DNA of 64,000 nt from positions 62,001 through 126,000 of the forward strand of contig JAALGZ010000011.1 in assembly GCA_015227615.1 (NCBI GenBank). The letters run 5' to 3'. The DNA comes from Labyrinthula sp. Ha. Its lineage: Eukaryota; Sar; Bigyra; Labyrinthulida; Labyrinthulaceae. A program made the position numbers and the translations under genes. The notes beneath the pieces are model-generated. The model was given only the letters and a program-made list of their open reading frames with translations, was not told the DNA's origin and searched no databases. Positions within the stretch are counted from its first letter, which is position 1, and the number at the start of each line of letters is the position of its first letter. Below, one piece after another: positions 47,697 to 58,350 of this stretch.

Positions 47697-49832
47697 TCAA
47701 TCTACTCTATGACCGTGTTTAATCCGATTTATGTCTTGCGCTTGTTTCCTAGAAGAGTTCATTTTTATCACTGATGGTTTCAGTGATAAAAATGAGAAAA
47801 AATCTGAAGAAAATCCATCTGCACTATTTTCCAGAGCATCACACATCTTCAGTGCAGTTGAAAAAGCTTTCTTCCAGACTTCTTCATTTCTCTTTGCTTC
47901 TGTGCATAGTTCTCTGTATACAGAAAGCAGGCAAGAATATTTAGCTGATGGTTTGGATGGTGCCTTTAACATGCTGAGCGGTGAAACCTTGACCCTAAAC
48001 TTCATCCACTAAGTGTTTGGTTTTCTGTTCTTCCCAATCCTTTCAGAGATTGAATATAAAGCTGATGAGGATGAGAGTTACATCTAGAAAAAAGATTAGT
48101 TTGGGCGATGTACTTGCGATACTCCTTGTGAAAAACCCATGCATAGCGCCTGCAAGATTAGTTCATGTTGAGCAACAAAGATCATGAATATTTTGAATAT
48201 GAAACCTTATCTAGGACGTGAACTTCAAGATGAGAATCAACTGTCTGTCGATCAACTTTTATTGCAACTGTGTACCTTGAGTTCCCATTATCCAAGGCTA
48301 TCTAGCATCCAAAATTTTTTCTAATTTCTGATCTTTTAGAGCTTTTACTTCTTAAAACACATCCAATTCCTTCCTGAAAAGATCCATCATTTAGAAGAAG
48401 GGTTCAAGTTGATATCTTTCAACAGTTCGATAGAAGCATTCAAGAAGTTGATCCAGAGTTTTGTCTTCAGCATTTGTTCTAATCCCCCACTTCTTTTCAA
48501 GTTTGAATGGAGCGACTCAATCCTTTGATTCGATCTGTGAGAAAGCGTCAAAATTCTACTGTTGTATATCCAGCATAGCATTCTTTTATTTTTTATTAAA
48601 TTTTAAGGTAGTTCTGCTGATGTTCCTGCTGGTTATTATGCAACAGGTTTTGAAGATGGGTTCAAGAGCAGGTTCCGAATCAAAACTAAAAAAGCTTCTT
48701 TTCAATGTTTACCTTAAACAACAGAAACTCTTGAGCTGTAAGAGACCCTTTGTAGCTGACTCTACTTTGGTTGTGAAATATTTAGTACATCGGCTATGAG
48801 GGGTTCTTATCTACGTAATGTCTTTGCCCAATGCTACACTTTCTTCTGTCAAAACTAAAAAAAGTTGAGTTTGGCCAAATTCCTTCAGCCCATGAATGAC
48901 TGAGGAAATCTATGCTTCGACAAAACTGCAGAAAAAATCTACTGTGTGTAAGAAACAGCCAACGCCAGTTGGCATCATTGCCATCATTTGATACCCTGAG
49001 AGACAGTTATTTGTATCTATCTGGATCGAGTCTTGGTAGGTTTTGATAGTTCCATTTGCAGATTTCCCCGAAACTTTAAAACTTCTACTTTAGGGTTACT
49101 TGCTGCTGTTTTGTCAAAATCAAATTCAAATGTTACTCCTCTATTGAGACAGTTTGATCCGTATTTCACCAATCTACTCATATTGATATCTTAAGATAGC
49201 TTAATTTCGTCCCTTACACTTCCACTAAGTTCTCATTGAAAGTAGATGCCCAGAAATTTGTCACGAAGTGTAATAATGGTTGCATTGATTCAAGTGCCAG
49301 CCAAGCCAAGTATTTCAATGTACTTAAATTCATCATCAGTTAAGTCATCTTGGTGTTTTCCAAGTTCAAGCCAAAATTCAACGTCATGTTCTTCCTTTTT
49401 GGTGCTATTAGCAGAAAATTGTATTTAGAAAGTTCATGATTAAGATAAGTTTTGACCTCAAAGGTACAACTAGCAGTTTTATTGCACTGAAATATATATT
49501 TTCTTAATATTTTATTCGTTGTACCAAATTCTCGACCACTTTCTTTTATTGTAAAGTAGTGGGTTGCTATTTTTTTCCATCTAAATCTACGTCAAACCAA
49601 CCATGCAAAAGTTTCAAACATAAAACTGCCGTTAATACCTTTAGTTCGGTATCATTCAATTGATTTGGTGTTTTTTGCTCGTTTTACTGGATTATCTAAA
49701 GTTGTTTTACTTCGTCCTTCACGTTTTAGCATTTCTTTATTTTCTTGATTTTGTCTTAGAATGAGTTTTGACCCCGTGGCCCGATTCCTCATTCAACAAA
49801 TCAAAAAAGCGGAATAAGATACTCCGGAGTAT
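47697..49832 (-). mobile_element. Decayed transposase-like region (possibly Mutator-like DNA transposon)
   Basis: Minus-strand fragments in several frames have the composition of coding sequence. Examples are VEFWLELGKHQDDLTDDEFKYI (near 49310-49380), a stretch with DTNNCLSGYQMMAM (near 48980) and SHRSNQRIESLHSNLKR (near 48490-48540). The last resembles the N-x-x-E-S-x-N-x-x-L segment in the C-terminal half of Mutator/hAT-type transposases. Many stops and frame changes show it is long dead. At its upstream end lies the perfect palindrome ATACTCCGGAGTAT (49819-49832), which shares its ten central bases with the terminal repeat of the element at 34172-35095, so this may be a relative of those short elements. 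The family is uncertain. Confidence 0.35.
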
Positions 49833-51059
49833 AAAAGACACATTCCTGCTTTCAGTTTTGGTTCATGTTTTTTTTTGAAAATAGCTGCAAAGTATCAGAT
49901 TTTGAAGGATTTCAGATTCTGTATTAAGAGAAGGGTATTTCCAGCGATTTCAAAACAAGGATGCATTGAATACTGATAAATTTTGCCATGGCCAACTCCT
50001 ACTTGAGATATACCTGGCTGAACTTGTAGTGCTATTTAGCTACTCGCCTGAACATTGTGGTTCTTATTTAGAATATATTCAGTATCACGCGACAGCGCAG
50101 AGGTCTTCTGCTGGTCATTCATTAGCTGCAGTATTTGCCAAGCATGAAAAATAATTTTCAACACATGACAAACTGGCAGGTATATTTGGTCATTCTTTTT
50201 TAATTCTTTTCTTTCTAAAGCATTACAGTTACCATCGCAGTAAAGCAAAAAGACGAACCATCGCTGCATTTATAGGGGGGGGGTTGCTACTCCAGGAACA
50301 CCTCGTACCAATCATTTTTATTAAGCCGATGTGTAGATAAAGGTTTTTTACTTTGCTAAATATAGCCTAGAATCAAGGTTTCACTCCCATGATCTAAGAA
50401 CAACCTTAAGAGTAAAGCATTGAACAGGTATTTCTTTCTTGAAGCTTTTCTCGTTTCTTACTTTGAATGGGACAACAAAGAACATAGCGTTGTCGCTTCT
50501 CTCTTTCAGTAAGATTAAGGCTCAATAAACACTATCTATAACCCTAGAATAAGTGTCGTTAGACTGTGTAGGCTTCAAATTAAGAAATAATTTAAAGAAG
50601 AAAAATTTTGACAGTTAATTTTTGTAATCGTTTGCTGTGACGAGTAAGAAATGATGAGTAATCTTTTATAAGGTAGCAGAGTATATCACAACATTGAAGA
50701 AGGTAAATAGGTATGAATGTATTCTACCTAGACAGAATTTTCTTAACCATCAAGTGGTTCAAAACATTGTAAAAATTGGAGTAGTATGTGATATCTTTAA
50801 AGGTGTCTGGCTTATAGCCGCAAAAATGACCCAATTTAGTTTTTTTTGAACTAATATTTTAACAGCAGCAATAATTCTGTTTAAGAGAATATAGTTAGTA
50901 GGAAATAAAAAAGCACAGGAAACTTCTCCATTTCTAAGGTATGAAATATACAGAAGGAACGAAGAAATGTGGATACCTAGCTTCATAACTCAAACTAAAA
51001 CGACAGCCTCAGAATACATAATCTGTATTCATTTCCGAATTTGAATTTGAGTTCTCGTG
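49833..51059. other. Intergenic DNA downstream of XPF
   Basis: AT-rich with a nine-base G run at 50275-50283. The minus-strand frame at 50036-50269 could be a further scrap of the transposase-like region, but I cannot support it. Confidence 0.5.
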
Positions 51060-53663
51060 TTAAAAATTTCTTTTCCGCTTATTGTACACAGGTTTATGTT
51101 GAGCTTCAAAAGGTGAATTGACAAAAGAATATAAATTCTGCGCAGCAGCTTTATTTTTCATTATATTTGTAAGTTCTGGTTCATTCAATGAGAACAATTC
51201 TTTAATATTTTTGACTTGTGAAGTAATTAGGTGTATATTACTTAAATCTATTCCAGGAATACTTAATAAGAAATTTATCGCTGTGAATTGAGTATCTTCA
51301 GTATATTCCTTTTCATTTTGCTTACTCTTAAGAGTTTTAATTAATTTTTGTGTTGGTTCATTATCTGTTTCCTCTTTTATTTTAGCAAAATATTTTGCAG
51401 TAAATTGATCTGTTGGTGACCAAACTAAAGAGCACTTTGGAAAGTTTAATAAGGTAACTACAATTTTAGTTCTAAGAGTAGCTCCAAAATTTGTATGAAT
51501 GTTATCAAGGGAAGAAAAATATTCTACAAGTAAACAAATATGAGAAAACTTTGAGTTTGAGAGTGAATGTAACTGTTTTAATAGTCGTCCTGAAGTAAAC
51601 GAACTTAAGAGATCTGAAATTGATTTTCTTTCGATACAAATATTGTCATCAAGAATATAATCTCCAATATCAAGAGTTAAAGGAATAACTTTTAAACCAC
51701 TTTTATGAAGTTGATATGGAAGTTTACTTCTAAATTCTCGAACATCGACTAATATCGTATTTGTTTCAACGTCATCTATTAAGAGTTCTTCTATTATTTC
51801 AGACATATTTCCTCCTTGGTTGAAAGAAACTTTAACCTGGGGTTGTGAAAGTTTTTGAATCAAATGTTTGAAACTTTTTTCTTCACGTTCAACTAGTTCT
51901 TTAAAGATTGCCTCTTCAAAAGTATTTTTGTATATCAAATAAAATAAATCAATATCTGTATTTATTTCAGAACAAAAGAACAGTTCTAAATATCTTAACG
52001 AGAACAAGTCTGGAACGCAAAGAAAAACAGATTGTGGCTTTATTTTTTCTATTGCGTTTTTTATAGCTTCATCCCCTTTTTCAATAGATAGAAAAGATAC
52101 ATTAGAATATTTATTCATTGCTTCATTTTCATCCACTAAATCAATAATTTCAGTTTCTGTTATTAACTTATCCTTCTTGTACTCTAAATATTCTAAAATA
52201 TGTAAAATATTTTCAGGGTCTAGTTTACTTATTCTACCTTTCCGTTTTTTTATAGTGGTAAGACATTCATTAATAACCTCGTGTTTTAATAATTGAGGAC
52301 TCAAACTAGATAAAGGTATATTGAGTTCTTTAGATAATAGTGTTGCATATTTTACATAAATTTGTTTTGAAAATAACTTAACACTATTCTCTCTATCATA
52401 GTTCCCTTTAATAATATTTTTCCAAGTTATTTCTATCCTTTCGTTTGGAACCATGACAAGAGCTTTGTTTTCTTTTGAATTCTTCGTTGTTAATAAACTT
52501 AGCAAGACTTTTACTTTTTGTGGGAGTAAAGGTTTATATTCTAGAAAATACTTAACCTTATCTTTAGATATTGTAAACTTTTTTTCATGAGCACCAACTG
52601 GAGATAAAGAACAGACTCTTTTTCTTGAATATTTTAATATTAGATTTGCTTCTTCTGTTTGCATCCAAAGTGGTGCTTTATTAATTTGAGAACTAGCTTC
52701 AAAAAATAAATGTTCTATATATATACCAAAAGAAACAGCATCACTTTCTAGGAGGAAATTTAATAACATACCAAGTGCTCGAATATCTTCAACTAAATTT
52801 CTAACCACAAAGGAAATTTTAGTTGATTCATTGTTTCTTTCTAAGGAAAAAGTTCTTGCATTAAAAGAAGAAACAGATTTAAGAATACGTAAGAAATCAG
52901 AAGTAAACAACTTATCAATAGAAAAATTATTGTGTACTTGTGGCAATTCATAACCTTGAAATAGTTCCACCTTCGTATTTCTAAGACGTTTCTTCAACTC
53001 AGTCAAACAATAAACTAAACAAATAATAAGATTCTTTTGTATGAGTTTCTCATACTTGGACAGATTTACCTTTATTTCTGAAAACTTGGCACCAGATTTT
53101 TCCAACATATTATTAATTTTCTTATGAAAACGTGGCCAAAGAGATAGATTGTCACAATGAATAGTGTGTAATATTGAATCTGTTTCTCTAATACACATCT
53201 CTGCTCGTGAAGAAAAAGCATATGTAAAACCATTAAATTTGTTACTTCTATTTTGATTATACAAGAGATTAAAGATAAATCCTATTGTTCCTTCAGAGGT
53301 TATGTTGTGTGAATTTAGAACAATAATTCCGTCTATCTCACTTGCTTTAATAATACCTTCTAACAGATCAACAACAAAAATTCTATTTGTAAAAAAAAAT
53401 ATAGTATTTGAACAATCTTGAAGCAATGCCCTTCGCTTCTGCTTAGATATTTCTGAAGTAAACACACACGTTGTTTCGGGATATTTCTCCACCACAGATT
53501 GCTGAATACTAGAACCATTTAAGATAATTATCCGATGCTGCTCAAAACTATTCAAAATGTCAGAGATTATCCTTATAAGTGACAACCCTCGAAAAAATAT
53601 ACATAAAACCCGTTTCATTGATAAGAGCTCTTGGGATATTGCGTCTTCTACATAACTTTTCAT
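51060..53663 (-). CDS. XPF/Rad1 structure-specific endonuclease subunit (ERCC4 family)
   Basis: Intronless, 867 residues, start ATG at 53663. The N-terminal half is the degenerate helicase-like region of XPF: FFFTNRIFVVDLLEG (88-102), IDGIIVLNSHNI, NGFTYAFSSRAE and DNLSLWPRFH (171-180) all match the family. The ERCC4 nuclease domain spans about 635-760, with ILVDVREFRSKLP (637-649), DIGDYIL (665-671) and the catalytic ERKSISD (678-684, ERK-x3-D). A C-terminal helix-hairpin-helix region follows (about 793-850, FLLSIPGI), then a basic NKRKRNF end that may be a nuclear signal. XPF cuts 5' of bubbles with ERCC1 in nucleotide excision and crosslink repair. The key residues are present, so it should be active. 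FANCM and MUS81 are excluded by the N-terminal XPF signatures. It is somewhat shorter than the human protein (916). Confidence 0.95.
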   Translation of the reverse strand: MKSYVEDAISQELLSMKRVLCIFFRGLSLIRIISDILNSFEQHRIIILNGSSIQQSVVEKYPETTCVFTSEISKQKRRALLQDCSNTIFFFTNRIFVVDLLEGIIKASEIDGIIVLNSHNITSEGTIGFIFNLLYNQNRSNKFNGFTYAFSSRAEMCIRETDSILHTIHCDNLSLWPRFHKKINNMLEKSGAKFSEIKVNLSKYEKLIQKNLIICLVYCLTELKKRLRNTKVELFQGYELPQVHNNFSIDKLFTSDFLRILKSVSSFNARTFSLERNNESTKISFVVRNLVEDIRALGMLLNFLLESDAVSFGIYIEHLFFEASSQINKAPLWMQTEEANLILKYSRKRVCSLSPVGAHEKKFTISKDKVKYFLEYKPLLPQKVKVLLSLLTTKNSKENKALVMVPNERIEITWKNIIKGNYDRENSVKLFSKQIYVKYATLLSKELNIPLSSLSPQLLKHEVINECLTTIKKRKGRISKLDPENILHILEYLEYKKDKLITETEIIDLVDENEAMNKYSNVSFLSIEKGDEAIKNAIEKIKPQSVFLCVPDLFSLRYLELFFCSEINTDIDLFYLIYKNTFEEAIFKELVEREEKSFKHLIQKLSQPQVKVSFNQGGNMSEIIEELLIDDVETNTILVDVREFRSKLPYQLHKSGLKVIPLTLDIGDYILDDNICIERKSISDLLSSFTSGRLLKQLHSLSNSKFSHICLLVEYFSSLDNIHTNFGATLRTKIVVTLLNFPKCSLVWSPTDQFTAKYFAKIKEETDNEPTQKLIKTLKSKQNEKEYTEDTQFTAINFLLSIPGIDLSNIHLITSQVKNIKELFSLNEPELTNIMKNKAAAQNLYSFVNSPFEAQHKPVYNKRKRNF

Positions 53664-53727
53664 CGATATATTTTAGGTTGGGGATAGGTCTTTTATACTC
53701 CAGCGTATTTCACGCACCCCAATTCTG

Positions 53728-53732
53728 ATTGG
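53728..53732 (-). promoter_or_regulatory. CCAAT box upstream of XPF
   Basis: On the minus strand ctgaCCAATcaga lies 65 bp upstream of the XPF start codon. It matches the NF-Y consensus (RRCCAATSR) except for the first flanking purine. Its position is typical of a CCAAT box. Function is inferred from motif and distance only. Confidence 0.4.
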
Positions 53733-56700
53733 TCAGATTTTAGTGAAATTTATACTTTGCCTGGATTTTGAGTGCGCAGAAACCATAATTTCATACTTGG
53801 TGAAAATCTTTTAATGCGCGGAATTGGAATTCGCCTAGGAAATTAAAGGGCACAAATATTCAAAATTTGAACCAAAAGGATATAAAGGAAAACCTGAATT
53901 TGACAAAAATTGCTAGGGAAAAAACATCACAAAAGAAAAATACAAAAAAAGTTAAATACAAAAGAAAAAATGAGTTTATGCGAAGGTTGGTTGGTAAAGT
54001 GCTCTAGCTCTGCAAAATAAATGTTGGAAACACTTAAGAACTACGTTACAGGATGCTTTAGAACTAGAGAACAGTCTCCACACAACTTCATGCAGTCAGA
54101 CACAAAGAAAAAAGTTGGAATTGAAGCAGTTAACTTACAAGGATGTAAAATTATTTGTACTAGCCCGAAAATTTGCACATTTGAAGTTAATCTTAAGTTT
54201 GACTTAAAGAATAAAAGTTTACATCTTTAAAGTAATTAACTTGTAGCACTTTGGATATGACTTTAGAAAGATCTCAACAGTGAAAAAGTACTTAGCAGAA
54301 TATGAAATGAAATTTTTACTTACATTAGGTACAAACTAAACTTTAATGGCTGCAGCAGAATCAGCTCTTCACAGATCATTTCCTGGAATTATATATGGAA
54401 CCAACTTTGAACATCAAATTACCAGCTAAGAGAAAACGAATAAATGAGGGTGTGTTTGAAAAGAATCAATCACGTCTGACCCTAGGTGCAAAAAAAAATT
54501 AAAAAGTAATCAATTCATAATTTCCTTGAGCTCTTGACTTGAGCTCTTGGCTTGAACTTTATTCTTGTACTCTTGACTTGAACCTTATCCATATATATTT
54601 TTTTACTCAAACAAGCAACCTAAACCCCATCCCTCTTAAAAGTAAAATTTAATTAAGCAAGCATTTTGAAAATGATGTACCCTTTTATTGAATATTTTTC
54701 CTCTAGAATTAAACTTCCTGCTCTTTTCATAGTTTTTTTAATAAAATAAGTCCGCTACTTTAACCAAGTGCAACAGACATCCAACCTCAAAATCCTTAGG
54801 TAAGCTAAAAAATAATATAATTTTTGCTTAAATATATAGAATAGAGAAGATACATTAACTTGATCAAGTTTTCATTGTCATTTCATCTTTTCTTGTGCCT
54901 GAACATAGTTTTTTCACAATTTTGATACGGTTTTCCTGTGTTTTTGGTTTGATTGCATTTATTTTGAATTTTGATTTTGGGAAATTTCCAATTCCGCCAA
55001 ATGAGAAAAAAAAGGCATGTGATACGCTGGCGTGTACGAAAACGATCTTCTTAGGTTGGCACATTGCATCTATATACAGTAATACAGCATTGCAGAATTC
55101 TGTGTGCTATCGGTAGATCTAAAATTAATTTCATGATACCAAGTTCTATTACAATGTTTTATTTCATGATGTTATGAACTTAAAACTAATATGAAATTCT
55201 TCTTCTTATATGGTTCTGGATAATAATTAAAATTATGATTGTTGTTAATCTGTAAAACCACATAGGCACTAGTTGATTCAGCGAAGAACGTAGAATAGGG
55301 CTTGATAACAAGACTTAATAAATGCAGATATTAATGAGGTTAATCCTCTTTTAAATTTTTTACTTTTACCCTTAGCTAAACAGCTTCTGGTGATGACTTA
55401 TTTTTTCATACCCATTTAATTCATGAGGGCCACTTAGGATAGAAATTGAAATAGAAGATTCACCACTATTCACAACCTGTGTCCATTGAAGAAAGTTTTA
55501 ACAAATATGGAATCAGTATTATCCAGCTTCATCATTGTTTATATAGTAGGTTTGTGTAATAATTACTTTTGCTACGATGATTAAAGTCATTTAATTTTTT
55601 TCGAAGAAATGATCAGTTGCTATTATGCTATTTTGAATTGTTTTGCAACTGGATCTATCTCGCTTTTTATACCATTAATTAACATTTAGAATAACAAGTT
55701 GTTACATATGCCAGAGTTTAAATCAAATAAGTTTTTTCAGTTTTAACGGAACCAGATTCAATTCAGTTCTATGAATCTAGATAACATTTAGGAGCCTCAG
55801 CTTACTTAAGTAATACTGGAAAAGCAAAAAGGTTATTCAGAGGAATCCTTCATATTTGCTGAAGGTCTGCTAACTATATTATTAATCCTAATCCATATGA
55901 GTTAATCTCTGACATTTTTTTCTGGAATTCAAAATTGCTTCCTTAGATTTGGCATATATGAAATCGCGTTACAAATGAAAACCAATTAATTTACGATTTC
56001 ATTTGCTTAGAAAAACTAAATCTAGCCATGATATCCTTGCCAAGACATGACAATACTGTTTCTTGGGGCTAAGAAGAGTAAAAACAAAGCTACGGAATCA
56101 GATTGTTTGTACATATAAATTTAAATTCAGTTGCAGATTGCTGAATTAATGTTTCACTAAGATCTTTATTTTTCATATTGAATCTAAAGATATTTTACCG
56201 AATCATGGTTGTGTTTCTTATGATTATAAAGAGATATTATTCAGTATTTAATTCGAAGAATGACGTTAGTACATGAAATGGAAGACAAATTAAAGATATT
56301 AGGCGCAAAGTTACATGGAAGCTATGAAAAAAGAACAGATTGCAAGAAAGCTCTAAAATGTTTGAAAGTATTTTATCTATTTCAAAGCTTTATTTGTATC
56401 ACATAAAGTATGTTCGCTTTGAATCTTGCTCATATACACCATAATCTTTCTTGTGTACACATGCTGTACCAGCATGACGTGTTAAAAAAATTCTATAACA
56501 AACATCACAATGATGGATTTATATTAAGGGCAACCGTTTCAATACTAACAGCATGAACTAAAGTAATTAAACGTTTGAAATAAAATTATATTCATATTTG
56601 CTATATGTTTTACTATTTTGCTCTTCAAGTTACTCTTTTTATAATTAGTATAAACTTGTATTCCAAAAATATCTTGAGCCCTATATAAGCTTAAGGCATT

Positions 56701-57703
56701 ATCTTTATTTGAATTTTAGTAATATTTCTATGTTGTTTATTCTCTGGATTATTGTTCGAACTATAGTTTAATAATCAGTAACTTAGTATGAATTAGAAAC
56801 TGCTTTGATATTGATAATCCCTATTTTAAGAATACTTGCACTTCAATATAACAAAAGTTTCGATAATTTAACATGGTTTCTTGTGTTTTGAGTATTAATA
56901 AATAGCGATCCTACTTTAATTACCTAAAATTAAACGTACAAAGTAACTGTACACACATTTCACTAGCTAGAGATGTTTTAATTCCCATACAATTTGTCTA
57001 CCCTCAAATTAAATTTTGAGGCTGGATACCTTAGCTTCACAATACCAATAAACCTATGGTTAGAAAAAATCTCCCTTGAACCCAAAATTTACCCACTTGA
57101 AAGAGGAAGGATTTTTATTAGGGATATATACTATAATTGGTTTTGACTAAAACACGTATATATATATTTACTCAAGGCAACAAGATTCATAACTATCAAG
57201 TAAAGGCACATTGCCTTAAGAAGCATTATAATTTCTGACAATTAACTTACTAGAATGAGAGCTATCTTGATTTCTGTAGATAAACTTAGCTATTTAATCT
57301 ATTGTGCTATAGCATACTCTGTGATAGCAAGTAAGAATGTATAATATCAGTGGGTTTATCCGCGGTATATTACCAAGAAGCTTTGTTAACTATTATATAG
57401 GTATCTACTGTCGTTGATTGCCAATATCAAATAAAATGATACTGTGTATATCTATTGCCACAGAGTAACCAGATTGAGCTTCACAGATGTAAATTAGTGC
57501 TTCTTCAGCTTCATTGATCTATTATACGTTAATACTACATAATAGTAAGCAGAATTTGAAACATCATAGGTTTAGCATTAAGATGCCGAGTATTTTATTT
57601 GTGAAACTTATTTGACTATTTCCGATACAAAAAAATACTTGCCTACATATACTCAGAGTATTAACTATCTGTGAAATGCTGAAGAAAATGTCATTCTAGC
57701 TAC
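53733..57703. other. AT-rich intergenic DNA
   Basis: No clear gene. At 54520-54590 a short imperfect tandem run of cttgagctcttga-like units (about 14-28 bp) is visible. An open frame of 69 codons at 54021-54230 and open stretches just after it might be a relic gene but are not recognisable. Confidence 0.5.
54520..54590. repeat. Imperfect short tandem repeat (cttgagctcttga units)
   Basis: The words cttgagctcttgacttgag, ctcttggcttgaact and ctcttgacttgaacc follow one another, so a unit of about 14 bp is repeated with variation. Confidence 0.6.
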
Positions 57704-58350
57704 TTCTACAGTGAGCTGTATGACTACGAGTTTTCTAAAAACAAATTGTATTTGCAATTTGTTTCTAAAACAAGGCATATGTGAGCAAGGAAACAAAGAA
57801 CTCGAGTACGTGCTTTAGAAAGGTGCTTAGTTAAAATTTTACAATAATTTTTTTCAATAAAATTTCATCTCTTACAGTTTAACTTTCATCTCTCGATTTA
57901 CATCTTCTACTCACAGTAGAATTTCATGATTTACAGATTGATTTTCATCTATTAATTTACATATTCGACAGTTTCAAATCTGTTCAGAGAAAACTTAAAA
58001 CATCACATTAGCATTGAATAATTTAATGGGCGACAAGATTCAGTCTTTATTAGCAATAGAGGATCAAGCTACTACTTCAGTTGAAACTATGAAGCGATAT
58101 GAGCAGGAGTTCTAGAGACTTCAACAATGGATGCCTGGTCACAATGTAAGTGTTTCTCATACTAGCGTTGGAACATACATCTTCAATCTCCATTTTCAAC
58201 ATAAACAAACTTCAAGTACCATTCAAGCAAGAACAAGCTTTCTTTCACGGTATAAAATTTATGACATTACGCGTTATTACGTTAAAATTGCCAGTTTTCA
58301 AGTTAAAAAAATTAAACGTGTAATGATCCAATTTCAATTTTCCAGTAAAA
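57704..58350 (+). repeat. Dispersed 645 bp repeat, copy B
   Basis: Partner of 33387-34031. In this copy the second part of the relic frame is open for 83 codons (58131-58382), from MPGHNVSVSHTSVGTYIFNL onward. The first part is interrupted. The encoded sequence is not recognised. Similarity to copy A reaches from ttctacagtgagct to taatgatccaatttc. Confidence 0.8.

Noticed and set aside
47731-48012. 93-codon plus-strand frame
   Set aside because: Lies opposite a minus-strand frame of similar length in the decayed transposase-like region. Neither can be supported as a host gene.
54021-54230. 69-codon plus-strand frame (MLETLKNYVTGCF...) with vague likeness to the 645 bp repeat's frame
   Set aside because: The likeness (CTFEVNLKF against GTYIFNLHF) is too short to claim.
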